From Sphaerimonospora sp050942215 (GTDB lineage: Bacteria > Actinomycetota > Actinomycetes > Streptosporangiales > Streptosporangiaceae), in assembly GCF_050942215.1 (NCBI RefSeq), contig NZ_CP192056.1, forward strand, positions 5,642,001 to 5,706,000: 64,000 nt of DNA, given 5' to 3'. The notes beneath the pieces are model-generated. The model made no database searches, was not told where the DNA came from, and worked only from the letters and a program-made list of their open reading frames with translations. Of this stretch, positions 17,999-26,518 are shown one piece after another; position 1 is the first letter of the stretch; every line of letters starts with the position of its first letter. Made by a program: the position numbers and the translations under genes.

Positions 17999-18912
17999 AT
18001 CCGCCTCTCCGACTTCGACAGGTAGTCCCAGTTGCGGCAGATCGGTTTCAGCGCCTCGGGGACCGAGCCGGGATCCGGCAGCGAGCGGCCGGGCTGCACG
18101 CTGCCGCTGCGGATCTTGTCCTTCCAGTCGCCGAGGCCCTTCTGCAGCACCGTCTGCTCGCCGTACTCCAGCATCCCCGGCTCCCAGGGGATGCCGAGGA
18201 ACTCGCAGATGCCGCGGGTCTCCCGCTCGGGTTCCTCGGTCAGGTCCTCGTAGCGCACGGTATGACCGGTCAGCGCCTTCCTCGCCCGCTGCACCGCCTT
18301 CATGTACCGCAGGGCGTCGGCCACCGCCTCGTCGTAGGTCCGCTTCTCCGGGCTCGCCTCGTGCCAGGAGGTGGCGATGGACGCGGGATGGCGCAGCAGG
18401 AAGATGTACCTCGCGTCCGGCCAGCAGGTGGCGATGCGCTGGTAGGCGAAGGCGTTGGCAGGCGTCTTGTCCACGATGAACCGCTTGCCGCTGCGGACGA
18501 GTTCGCGGTGCAGCACCCGATCCCACAGCAGGTGCTCGAGATCGGCCCGGTTGTGGCCGAGCGCCGCCATCGCCCGCTCCGCCAGCGAAGTGCCGAACCC
18601 CACGCTCAGGCGACGCACGTGCAGCTCATGCGGGGCATGAAGCTGTGAGTGAGCATTCAGAATCGAGCGCAGCAGGGTCGAGCCCGACCGCACGGGAGAG
18701 ATGATGAAGATCGGTGACTCCAGCAGCCGGTCGTTCCGTGGATCGGCCGGCGGCCGTACGGCCACCTCATCGGGCGGGTTCTGGACCTGGGCTTTTCCCG
18801 GTACGGCGGGAGAGATCGCCACTGTGGACGGCGACCCCACTTTCCCTACTCGTTTGACCTGGATTCCCGTGTATCTGACCAGCGCATTATTGACCTTGCG
18901 GTGCCATGCCAT
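17995..18912 (-). CDS. Sulfotransferase family protein
   Basis: A 305-residue protein. After about 65 mostly polar residues the PAPS-binding loop appears (PIFIISPVRSGSTLLRSILNAH). The 3'-phosphate-binding region is ARYIFLLRHPASIATSWHE and a later YEDLTEEPERE is typical of the Sulfotransfer_3 group. The ATG at 18912 gives a start (MAWHRKVNNALVRYTG) like other members; a GTG two codons earlier is possible. It is followed with a four-base overlap by a glycosyltransferase, so a sulfated glycan or glycolipid product is likely but not proven. Confidence 0.82.
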   Translation of the reverse strand: MAWHRKVNNALVRYTGIQVKRVGKVGSPSTVAISPAVPGKAQVQNPPDEVAVRPPADPRNDRLLESPIFIISPVRSGSTLLRSILNAHSQLHAPHELHVRRLSVGFGTSLAERAMAALGHNRADLEHLLWDRVLHRELVRSGKRFIVDKTPANAFAYQRIATCWPDARYIFLLRHPASIATSWHEASPEKRTYDEAVADALRYMKAVQRARKALTGHTVRYEDLTEEPERETRGICEFLGIPWEPGMLEYGEQTVLQKGLGDWKDKIRSGSVQPGRSLPDPGSVPEALKPICRNWDYLSKSERRI

Positions 18913-19148
18913 GCCCACCCAAGTTACCGAACCTTCCTGGAAGGCAGCTGAGAGTCAGCCGCAGAAACCGATATAGAGTGCCAAACTACACAAACCACCC
19001 CCAAGCGGGCAGGCATCCCCCGCTGATCTCCATAACAACTGGGACGAGGGATGCTGACAGCCCTTCACGGACGCCTTGACAGCCGCTAGGTTTCCCGATC
19101 AACACCACTACGGGGACTTTCCAGACATTGGACCCGAAGGAGAGCCCA

Positions 19149-20708
19149 ATGCCCTTCACCCTCGGCAGGGGGATCGGCGCCGCCACCGCGGCCGTCGCCC
19201 TCGTGCTCCCTCTCTCGCTGGCGGCACCCGCGAGCGCGGACCCAGATCCCGGGCGATTGATCCAGTCGGTCGTCGCATCGGGCGTGAAGCAGCACCTGCG
19301 GAAGTTCCAGCAGATCGCCGACGCCAACGGCGGCAACCGGGCGGCCGGGACCTCCGGCTACGACGCGTCCCGCGACTACGTGGCGGGCGTGCTGAAGAAG
19401 GCCGGCTACACGGTGACACTCCAGGCATTCCAGTTCCCCTTCTTCTCGGAGAACTCCACCGGTGTGCTGCAGCGCACCGCCCCCACCCCCAAGACCTACG
19501 TGCCCACTCCCCCCGACGGCAGCTCAATCGGCGACTTCGCCACCATGATCTACTCCGGGGCCGGCGACGTGACGGCTCCCGTACAGAACATCGACCTCAC
19601 CCTGCCACCGGGCGAGCCGAACTCCTCCACCTCCGGCTGCGAGGCCGCCGACTTCGCCGGCTTCACCCCCGGCAACATCGCCCTGCTCCAGCGCGGCACC
19701 TGCTCCTTCCAGGAGAAGGCGGAGAACGCGCAGGCCGCAGGCGCGGCCGGGGCGATCATCTTCAACGAGGGGCAGGAGGACAGGACCGAGACGCTCAAGG
19801 GCACCCTGGGCGAGCCGAACGTCAAGATCCCCGTGGTGGGCGCGAGCTTCGCCACCGGTCAGGACCTCGCGGCCGCCGGGACCACGGTCCGGCTCAAGGC
19901 GGACACCATCAGCGAGACACGGACCACGCACAACGTCATCGCGGACTCCAGGTGGGGGAACGCGAAGAAGGTCGTCCACCTCGGCGCCCATCTCGACAGC
20001 GTGCTCGCCGGGCCGGGCATCAACGACAACGGCTCCGGCAGCGCCGCGATCCTCGAGGTCGCGAAGGCACTCGGCAAGGTCCCCACGAAGAACAGGCTGC
20101 GCTTCTCCTTCTGGAGCGCGGAGGAGCTGGGCCTACTCGGCGCCGAGCACTACGTCGCGACCCTGCCGGCGCAGGAGCTCGCCAACACCAAGCTGTACCT
20201 CAACTTCGACATGATCGGCTCGCCGAACTACGCGCTGAAGATCTACGACGGTGACGACTCCGACGCCGTGGGCGCACCCGCCGGGCCGGCCGGATCCGAC
20301 GAGATCGAGAAGGTCTTCGAGAAGTACTTCAAGGCTCTCCGCCAGAAGTACGTGAGCACCGACTTCGACGGCCGGTCCGACTACGGACCCTTCATCGAGG
20401 CGGGCGTTCCGTCCGGTGGCCTGTTCACCGGCGCCGAAGGCGTCAAGACCGCCGAGGAGCAGAAGATGTTCGGCGGCACCGCCGGTCAGGCCTACGATCC
20501 CTGCTACCACCAGGCCTGCGACACCATCGCCAACATCAGCGACAGGGCGCTGGCACTGAACCTGGGCGCCATCGCCACCGCCGCCGTGACGTTCGCGTAC
20601 GCGGGCAAGCTGCCCGGCGAGGGCCCGCGGCCCACCGCCCGTACGGCGTCCGCCGCGGTCACGTCCGCCGCCACCGCAGACGGCCACAGCCACGGGCTCG
20701 CCCGATAG
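19149..20708 (+). CDS. Secreted M28-family zinc aminopeptidase with PA domain
   Basis: A 519-residue exported protein. GAAGGAGAG precedes the ATG, and residues 1-30 form a signal peptide (cleavage after APASA). A protease-associated domain occupies about residues 130-250 (GFTPGNIALLQRGTCSFQEKAENAQAAGA). The M28 catalytic domain follows with the co-catalytic zinc ligands in LGAHLDS, GINDNGSGS, SAEELG, NFDMIGS and CYHQACD. It resembles the Streptomyces griseus aminopeptidase group with an added PA domain. The C-terminal tail is Ala/Thr-rich and ends in HSHG. It probably releases N-terminal amino acids from peptides outside the cell. Its likely terminator is now 1.7 kb away because of the IS630 insertion. 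Confidence 0.92.
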   Translation: MPFTLGRGIGAATAAVALVLPLSLAAPASADPDPGRLIQSVVASGVKQHLRKFQQIADANGGNRAAGTSGYDASRDYVAGVLKKAGYTVTLQAFQFPFFSENSTGVLQRTAPTPKTYVPTPPDGSSIGDFATMIYSGAGDVTAPVQNIDLTLPPGEPNSSTSGCEAADFAGFTPGNIALLQRGTCSFQEKAENAQAAGAAGAIIFNEGQEDRTETLKGTLGEPNVKIPVVGASFATGQDLAAAGTTVRLKADTISETRTTHNVIADSRWGNAKKVVHLGAHLDSVLAGPGINDNGSGSAAILEVAKALGKVPTKNRLRFSFWSAEELGLLGAEHYVATLPAQELANTKLYLNFDMIGSPNYALKIYDGDDSDAVGAPAGPAGSDEIEKVFEKYFKALRQKYVSTDFDGRSDYGPFIEAGVPSGGLFTGAEGVKTAEEQKMFGGTAGQAYDPCYHQACDTIANISDRALALNLGAIATAAVTFAYAGKLPGEGPRPTARTASAAVTSAATADGHSHGLAR

Positions 20709-20779
20709 GCCTGACTTAGTGGTCGTCGCTGGAAGTCCTTCGGGGGTTGACGGTTGGTGGGTCAGTGCGCTGCTCGTGA

Positions 20780-21094
20780 TCAGCTGTTGGCGTTGGTCAC
20801 GTAGAGGTCGCAGACCAGGTCGAGGGCCTCTTGCGGGCTGCCGGTGAACCAGATCGCATCCTCATAACCGCCCGTGCTGGGCGTATGGATCGCCAGCCCC
20901 CATCGGTGCGCCGATCCGCCATAGCGCAGCCGCATCAGCGGCAGCCGCTGGCCACCGGCGAGTTCCCCCTCGACGTAGCCGAACTGGCCGCGGTAGCGCA
21001 CGTGAACGTCGGCCAGCTGGGGCCAGTGCTGCTTGGCGTGCAGAAACAGCCGCTGAGCCAGGGACGTCTTGGTCGAGGCGGGGATGGCAGGCAT
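20780..21094 (-). CDS. Conserved hypothetical protein carried in the IS630 element
   Basis: A 104-residue soluble protein starting MPAIPASTKTSLAQRLFLHAKQHWPQLADVHVRYRGQFGYVEGEL. It contains PLMRLRYGGSAHRWGLAIH and a C-terminal SPQEALDLVCDLYV. Similar short proteins are scattered in actinobacterial genomes, from memory often near transposons, and no function is known. The gene lies between the left inverted repeat and the transposase, on the other strand. Starts at 21094 or 21124 are possible; the shorter form fits the conserved N-terminus. It could be a regulator of the element or a captured host gene. Confidence 0.6.
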   Translation of the reverse strand: MPAIPASTKTSLAQRLFLHAKQHWPQLADVHVRYRGQFGYVEGELAGGQRLPLMRLRYGGSAHRWGLAIHTPSTGGYEDAIWFTGSPQEALDLVCDLYVTNANS

Positions 21095-21196
21095 GGCCGA
21101 TATCTTGCCGTCCCGGCGTGTCATTCGCCCACTATCGGCATGAATGCGGGCATTGTCGGCGAGTCACCGTGAAGATCGACTACAGAGAGTCCTCTG

Positions 21197-22393
21197 GTGC
21201 CCGTCCCCCGCGCCCGCCAGATCGTCTTGGCTGCCGCCGAACGCCGGCGGCTCAAGCAGCTGGCGTACTCCCACACCGCCCCTTACCAGCAGGTCATCCG
21301 CGTGCGGATCGTGCTGGACGCCGCGCACGGCTACTCCAACGCGAAGATCTCCCGACGCCGAGGCGTCACCGTGGACACCGTCCGCCTATGGCGCGGCCGA
21401 TACGCCGACGAGGGCATGAAAGGACTGGCCGACCGGCCCCGCTCCGGGCGCCCGCCGAAGTTCACCCCGGTCCAGGTCGCCGAGATCAAAGCGCTGGCCT
21501 GCCAACTGCCGGCCGAAACCGGGGTGCCGCTATCGCGCTGGAGCTGCCCCGACCTGGCCGGCGAAGTCGTCGCCCGGGGCATCGCCGCGGCGATCTCCGC
21601 CTCCACCGTCCGCCGGATCCTGGCCGCTGACGCGCTCAAGCCCTGGCAATACCAGACGTGGATCTTCATCCGCGACCCCGACTTCGCCGCCAAAGCGAGC
21701 AAAGTGCTGGACCTATACGCCCGCACCTGGGATGGCCTGTCCCTGGGCGACGACGAGTATGTGATCTCCGCCGATGAGAAGACCTCCATCCAGGCCCGCT
21801 GCCGCTGCCACCCCACCCTGCCGCCCGGGGCCGCCCGGATGATGCGGGTCAACCACGACTACGAACGCGGCGGCGCGCTGGCCTACCAGGCCGCCTACGA
21901 CGTCCACCGCGCCCACGTGTTCGGCCGCTGCTCGGCCAAGACCGGCATCGTGCCGTTCATGGACCTGGTCGAGCAGGTCATGACCCAAGAGCCCTACGCC
22001 TCGGCCAAGCGGGTGTTCTGGGTCGTCGACAACGGCTCCTCCCACCGTGGCAAGGCCGCCGCCGACCGGCTGACCGCGCGGTTCCCCAACGCGGTCATGG
22101 TGCACACGCCCGTGCACGCCTCCTGGTTGAACCAGGTGGAAATCTTCTTCTCCATCGTGCAGCGCAAGGTCGTCACGCCCAACGACTTCACCAGCCTTGA
22201 CGAGGTCGAAGACCGGCTCATCGCCTTCGAGCGGCGTTACAACGCCACCGCCCGGCCCTTCAGATGGAAGTTCACCCCGGCCGACCTCGAGGACCTGCTG
22301 GCCCGGATCGAGCGGCACGAACAGAAAGAGTCCAACCTCCAGCAGCACGATGACTGCGACCATCAGCCTGCCGTACTGGACGCCGCCGCGTAA
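21197..22393 (+). CDS. IS630-family transposase
   Basis: A 398-residue protein of full length. The N-terminal half has two helix-turn-helix regions (ISRRRGVTVDTVRLWRGRY and SASTVRRILAADALKPWQYQTW). The catalytic DDE residues are visible in SADEKTSIQ, FWVVDNGSSHRG and NQVEIFFSIVQRK. No stop or frameshift interrupts it, so it may be active. Its TAA stop begins inside the right inverted repeat of the element. Confidence 0.93.
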   Translation: MPVPRARQIVLAAAERRRLKQLAYSHTAPYQQVIRVRIVLDAAHGYSNAKISRRRGVTVDTVRLWRGRYADEGMKGLADRPRSGRPPKFTPVQVAEIKALACQLPAETGVPLSRWSCPDLAGEVVARGIAAAISASTVRRILAADALKPWQYQTWIFIRDPDFAAKASKVLDLYARTWDGLSLGDDEYVISADEKTSIQARCRCHPTLPPGAARMMRVNHDYERGGALAYQAAYDVHRAHVFGRCSAKTGIVPFMDLVEQVMTQEPYASAKRVFWVVDNGSSHRGKAAADRLTARFPNAVMVHTPVHASWLNQVEIFFSIVQRKVVTPNDFTSLDEVEDRLIAFERRYNATARPFRWKFTPADLEDLLARIERHEQKESNLQQHDDCDHQPAVLDAAA

Positions 22394-22444
22394 CCCCCGA
22401 GGGATTTACGAACACGACCACTTAGGCTGAACAGTTCCGAGAAG

Positions 22445-22474
22445 AGCGAGCCCCGAGAAATCGGGGCTCGTTCG
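22445..22474 (+). terminator. GAAA-loop terminator hairpin
   Basis: CGAGCCCCGA-GAAA-TCGGGGCTCG is a perfect 10-bp stem with a GNRA tetraloop (22447-22470), followed by TTCGCTT. It sits just beyond the IS630 element and was probably the terminator of the M28 peptidase gene before the insertion. Confidence 0.75.
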
Positions 22475-22586
22475 CTTGTCGGGCCGGCGGCCCGATCCCC
22501 GTCCAGGCGGCTCGCAAGGCCGTTTCACGCCGGGTGGCCTGGACGGACTCTGGCAGGAAGCCTTCCGACCTGCACAGACAGGTTCG

Positions 22587-22780
22587 CCGATCTCGCAGTT
22601 TCTCTCAGGCAGGCCCTCTGACATGCACGTACACCTTTCGTGATCTCGCAGTGCCGGATCAAGTGCAAGATCACGGGCATCGTTTTCGCTGCTCAGACGA
22701 CATACCTGCGAGGAACTGCAAGATCACGGACGGGAAATGCCTGCTCTTGGTGCCTGGGTGCGAGTTTTCGCAAGATCACG
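22587..22780. repeat. Nested-palindrome element, copy B (left outer arm lost)
   Basis: Forward motifs at 22587-22609 and 22639-22650 face inverted ones at 22664-22675, 22707-22728 and 22759-22780. The outer-left forward motif present in copies A and C is not recognisable. CGTTTTCGCTGCTC (22681-22694) is shared exactly with copy C, at the same distance from the neighbouring arm. The element lies upstream of the GT2 glycosyltransferase, ending 53 bp before its ATG. Confidence 0.85.
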
Positions 22781-22833
22781 GCGTGGGGTTTGGGCGGTCG
22801 TTTGCCCGGTGACCTCACGGGTATCTGGCGCGC

Positions 22834-23652
22834 ATGTTCGCCCCGTCAGACCTGGACGTGCTGGTGCCCACGCGAGACCGCCCCGGCGCGCTCGCGGTGA
22901 CGCTCTCCGGCCTGGCCGCCCAGACGGCCGCCGGGTTCCGCGTGGTGATCTCCGACCAGTCGGGCACCCCCGCTGGCGAGGACCTCCTGGTGGCGGCGGC
23001 GATCCGGATCGTCTCCCACCGGGGGCGGCCGGTCGAGATCCACCGCCACGTCCCCCCACGGGGGATGGCGGAACAGCGGGCGTTCCTGCTGGGCCGGGCC
23101 GAGCGGCGGCTGGTGCTCTATCTGGACGACGACGTGTGGCTGGAGCCGCGGGCCGTGGAGGTACTGCTGGCCGCGATGGAGCGGCTGCGCTGTGGCTTCG
23201 TGGGGTACGCCCTGCACGGCCTGTCGTATCGGGACGACGTACGCCCCGATGAACTGGCGCCGTACGAACCCTGGAACGGCGAGGTGCGGCCCGAGCGGGT
23301 GCGGCGCGAGACCCCCGCGTGGCGGCGGCACACCCTGCACAACGCCGCCAACCCCCTGCACCTCGCCGAGAAGGTCGGGGCGGGTGACATCGAGTGGCAG
23401 CCGTACAAGGTGGCCTGGATCGGCGGCTGCGTGCTCTACGACCGCGCCCGGCTGGTGGAGTGCGGGGGGTTCGACTTCTGGCGCGGCGTGCCGCCCCGCC
23501 ACGCGGGTGAGGACGTCGTCGCGCAGCTGCGGGTCATGGAGCGGTACGGCGGAGCCGGGCTGCTGCCCAGCCGGGCCTACCACCTGGAGCTGCCCACCAC
23601 GGTCACCGACCGCCGCGCCGAGTGCTACGACCACGTCTTCGAGGCGACATGA
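22834..23652 (+). CDS. Glycosyltransferase family 2 protein
   Basis: A 272-residue GT-A enzyme. The nucleotide-sugar-binding start is DLDVLVPTRDRPGALAVTLSGLAAQT, the metal-binding DxD motif is LVLYLDDDVWLEP, and GGFDFWRGVPPRHAGEDVVAQLRV is the usual acceptor and catalytic-base region. It has no membrane segment. The downstream GT9 gene overlaps by four bases, so both probably act on one glycan. It lies just downstream of repeat copy B. Donor and acceptor cannot be predicted. Confidence 0.88.
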   Translation: MFAPSDLDVLVPTRDRPGALAVTLSGLAAQTAAGFRVVISDQSGTPAGEDLLVAAAIRIVSHRGRPVEIHRHVPPRGMAEQRAFLLGRAERRLVLYLDDDVWLEPRAVEVLLAAMERLRCGFVGYALHGLSYRDDVRPDELAPYEPWNGEVRPERVRRETPAWRRHTLHNAANPLHLAEKVGAGDIEWQPYKVAWIGGCVLYDRARLVECGGFDFWRGVPPRHAGEDVVAQLRVMERYGGAGLLPSRAYHLELPTTVTDRRAECYDHVFEAT

Positions 23653-24707
23653 GCACGCAGGTGGACGGGGTCCGGCGCATCGCCGTGCTGCGCGCCAACG
23701 CGCTCGGCGACCTGCTGCTGGCGCTGCCCGCGCTCGACTCCCTGCGCGGTGCCTACCCCGACGCGCGGATCACCCTGCTCGCCAGGTCTTGGCACGCCGG
23801 CCTCCTCACCAACCGGCCGGGACCGGTGGACGACGTGATCGCGCTGCCGCCGGTCACCGGCGTGTCCGAGGCCGCGGAGGGCCACCGGGCCCCCGAGGGC
23901 CTCTTCGACGAGTTGCGCCGCCACCGGTTCGACCTCGCGGTGCAGATGCACGGCGGCGGGCGCAACTCCAACCCGTTCGTGCGGCGGCTGGGTGCACGGG
24001 TGACGGCCGGGCTCTGCTCCCCCGACGCGGAACGCCTCGACCGCTGGGTGCCGTACGTGTACTACCAGCACGAGGTGCTGCGCTATCTGGAGGTCGCCGC
24101 CCTGGTCGGGGGGAGACCACCCGGTGGGGCGATGGACGTCTTCGAGCCCCGTCTCGCCGTGACCGACGCCGACCGGGCCGAGGCGACCGGCGTGCTCGGT
24201 GAGCCGCCGCCCGGCCTGGTGGCCCTGCATCCCGGCGCGAGCGATCCGCGGCGCAGGTGGCCGGCCGAGTGCTTCGCCGCCGTCGCCGACCGGCTCGGCC
24301 GACCGGTCGTCATCACGGGCACCGGCGAGGAGCGTGAGGTGGTCGAGAAGGTCGCCGCCGCGACGCGGACTCCGTCCGTACCGGCCGTGGACCTGCTGAG
24401 CATCGGCGGGCTGGCCGCGCTGTACGAGCGCTGCGCGCTGGTGATCTCCAATGACACCGGTCCCCGGCACCTGGCCGCCGCCGTCGGCACCCCCACCATC
24501 GGGATCTACTGGTGCGGCAACCTCATCAACGCGGGACCGCTGACGCGCACACGCCATCGGCCCCTGGTCTCCTGGACCGTCGCCTGCCCGGTCTGCGGGG
24601 CGAGCGGAGTCGACCCGAACGCGGCGCGCTGCCCCCACGACGTCTCCTGGGTGGCCGGGGTCTCCGTCGACGAGGTCGCCGAGCAGGCCGCCGATCTGCT
24701 CGGATGA
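23649..24707 (+). CDS. Glycosyltransferase family 9 (heptosyltransferase-like) protein
   Basis: A 352-residue GT-B protein. RIAVLRANALGDLLLALPALDSLRGAYPDARITLLAR is the GT9 N-terminal signature, DLAVQMHGGGR follows, and the donor side shows LVALHPGASDPRRRWPAECFAAVA and VISNDTGPRHLAAAVGTPTIGIYW. A late cysteine set (ACPVCGA, ARCPHD) may bind a metal, which is not typical of LPS heptosyltransferases. Actinobacteria lack LPS; members of this family there act on envelope or secondary-metabolite sugars. The ATG at 23649 overlaps the GT2 stop. Confidence 0.85.
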   Translation: MSTQVDGVRRIAVLRANALGDLLLALPALDSLRGAYPDARITLLARSWHAGLLTNRPGPVDDVIALPPVTGVSEAAEGHRAPEGLFDELRRHRFDLAVQMHGGGRNSNPFVRRLGARVTAGLCSPDAERLDRWVPYVYYQHEVLRYLEVAALVGGRPPGGAMDVFEPRLAVTDADRAEATGVLGEPPPGLVALHPGASDPRRRWPAECFAAVADRLGRPVVITGTGEEREVVEKVAAATRTPSVPAVDLLSIGGLAALYERCALVISNDTGPRHLAAAVGTPTIGIYWCGNLINAGPLTRTRHRPLVSWTVACPVCGASGVDPNAARCPHDVSWVAGVSVDEVAEQAADLLG

Positions 24708-24979
24708 GCTCCCGCTGTTGCTCTCGCCGCTGACCACTATCGTCGTGGCCGCCGCCACCGTGCCGGCCGGTCCCCGGCTCATCGCCACCGTCCGCACGTG
24801 TGCCGCCTCCCCCACCGCGTCGCCGGTCGTGTACTGGAGCTGTGCCGGACCCTTCGCGGTTCTGGCCTGCTCCCCGGTGCGGCTCGGGGGTCGTCTCAGG
24901 GTCGTCTGGGGGCGTCACCCGATGCCGGGCCGCCACCGGCAAGATCAGGATGGGCGCGTCCCCAACACAAGGAGCGCTC

Positions 24980-25555
24980 ATGAACATACGTCATGCCTTC
25001 GTCGCGGCTCCCGTACTCTCACTCGCCTACGCGCTGATCAGAATCATCGACGGGTTCGACGGCAGCCGGGGGCCGGGCCTGGCCTGGACCAGCGGGCACC
25101 TGGCCTTCCTTACGGCACTGGCGCTGTTCGTGCCGATCATGTGGGAGATGCGCCGGCTGGCGGGCCGTACCGCCGCCGCCACCATCGCCGCCGTGGTCGG
25201 AACGGCCGGGGCCGTGGCCGCCATCGCGCAGTTCACCATCGACATCGTGGTCGGGTTCATGGCCGCCGACCACGAGGCGATGCGGGTGCTGTCCGACAAG
25301 GTGTCCTCGGTGCCCGGGGTGCCGCTGGTCGTCTACCAGGTCGGGCCGATGCTCTTCTACATCGGCCTGTTCGCGCTGGCCGCAGTACTTGCCGCGAAGG
25401 GCGTGCTCAAGGTGTGGGCCGTGCTGCTCATCCTGGCGGCCGTGGTGCTACCCGCGGCCTCCCTGGACCTCCTGCCGATCAGCTCGCTGCTCCTCCTCGG
25501 CGGCCTGCTGCCCCTGGCGCTACGCTCAGCAAGAGCCACCGCCGCCTTGCAGTGA
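24980..25555 (+). CDS. Six-helix membrane protein, function unknown
   Basis: A 191-residue protein with six predicted membrane helices. GGAG lies 6 bases before the ATG. Upstream frame extension has poor coding character. The pattern (IRIIDGFDGSRGPGLAWTSGHLAFLTALALFVPIMWEMRRLAG) is found in a group of uncharacterised actinobacterial membrane proteins; no catalytic motif is visible. It stands alone. The 272 bp before it show no other gene. Confidence 0.65.
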   Translation: MNIRHAFVAAPVLSLAYALIRIIDGFDGSRGPGLAWTSGHLAFLTALALFVPIMWEMRRLAGRTAAATIAAVVGTAGAVAAIAQFTIDIVVGFMAADHEAMRVLSDKVSSVPGVPLVVYQVGPMLFYIGLFALAAVLAAKGVLKVWAVLLILAAVVLPAASLDLLPISSLLLLGGLLPLALRSARATAALQ

Positions 25556-25797
25556 AACGCTCCGCCCGCGCCGGTCGTGGTCGCCCACGAGTTCGTCGCC
25601 GGCATGATGCCGGCCGGATCGGACGGTGACCCGCGGCTCACCGTCCGAAACTCGTTCCGGTGTGACCGCCCGCGAAGGTAAAAGAAAAGAGGGGCGCTTG
25701 GGACGAGTGTAAACTCCCGGTAATCGGTCAACAACCTTCGGTGAAACTCACAGACCGGCCCCTCCCGGCGAGAGCGATGCGAACCGAAGGAGACATC

Positions 25798-26415
25798 GTG
25801 AGGATCGCCAAGCGGATCATCCCCGCGCTCACGGCCTGCGCCGCGGCGGGATGGCTCGTGATCACGGGGCCGTCCGCCCAGGCCGACATCGTCCACCCCG
25901 ATCCCGAGACCGGGCAAACGTCCGGGATTCTCGTGCCGACGCAACCATCGGCGCTCTCCTGCACCTACAAGGTACGGAACGTGCGGAAGTCGAGCTTCCT
26001 CAACGTACGCAAGGGCCCCGGCCTGAAATATCGGCCGGTGGGCAGGCTCACCGTCGACAGCGGCCGCTTCGCCGGTGCCTGCTCACCGGCCGGCCACTGG
26101 GTCAAGATCGAGTTCGGCGACGGCGAGCGCGGCTGGGTGCACACCCACTATGTACGCAGGCTGCCCGCGACCACGGATGCCCCGAGCGTCCTGCCCGACC
26201 TGTCCTGCGCCTACCGGCTCAAGCATGTGCGCAAGTCGAGCTTCCTCAACGTACGCAAGGGCCCGAGCCCGCACCACCGGCGGATCGGCCGGCTGCGGGT
26301 GTCCGACGGGCGTTTCCTCGGCGCCTGCGACAGCACGCACGGCTGGACCGCGGTGAAGGCGGCGAACGGCAGATCAGGCTGGGCCTTCACCGACTACCTG
26401 CGCAGGGTCGCCTGA
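25798..26415 (+). CDS. Exported protein with two bacterial SH3 repeats
   Basis: A 205-residue protein starting at GTG 25798 behind AAGGAG. A signal peptide runs to about residue 31 (GPSAQA). Two SH3b-like repeats follow, about residues 55-115 and 135-200, each beginning KSSFLNVRKGP and ending in a Gly-Trp-x-x-x-x-Tyr strand (RGWVHTHYV, SGWAFTDYL). Each repeat has a cysteine pair (LSCTYK with GACSP; LSCAYR with GACDS). Such domains bind cell-wall peptides or glycans. There is no catalytic domain. A G+C-rich terminator follows. Confidence 0.82.
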   Translation: MRIAKRIIPALTACAAAGWLVITGPSAQADIVHPDPETGQTSGILVPTQPSALSCTYKVRNVRKSSFLNVRKGPGLKYRPVGRLTVDSGRFAGACSPAGHWVKIEFGDGERGWVHTHYVRRLPATTDAPSVLPDLSCAYRLKHVRKSSFLNVRKGPSPHHRRIGRLRVSDGRFLGACDSTHGWTAVKAANGRSGWAFTDYLRRVA

Positions 26416-26442
26416 CAGACCATCCTGGAGAACCAACCCCCG

Positions 26443-26478
26443 CCCCGCCCCCGGCCATCCCAGCGGCCGGGGGCGGGG
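26443..26478. terminator. Strong hairpin between convergent genes
   Basis: Perfect 14-bp stem (CCCCGCCCCCGGCC with its complement) and 8-base loop, 28 bp after the SH3-protein stop and 40 bp before the end of the convergent GNAT gene. It probably stops transcription from both sides; the T-run on the plus strand is only TT. Confidence 0.7.
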
Positions 26479-26518
26479 TTCCTCGTCCATGGTCAGTGCG
26501 GACGGCCGGATCGTGTCT

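Larger units (their letters stand above)
20719..22421 (+). mobile_element. IS630-type insertion sequence carrying a passenger gene
   Basis: Imperfect inverted repeats of about 31 bp bound the unit: GTGGTCGTC... at the left and the complement ...CGACCAC at the right, both reaching a CGGGGG-TT stretch. TTA lies on both sides, in keeping with the TA target of IS630/Tc1 elements; exact ends are uncertain by one or two bases. Inside are a full transposase (plus strand) and a 104-residue gene on the opposite strand. It is inserted between the M28 peptidase stop codon and a strong terminator hairpin. Confidence 0.8.
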
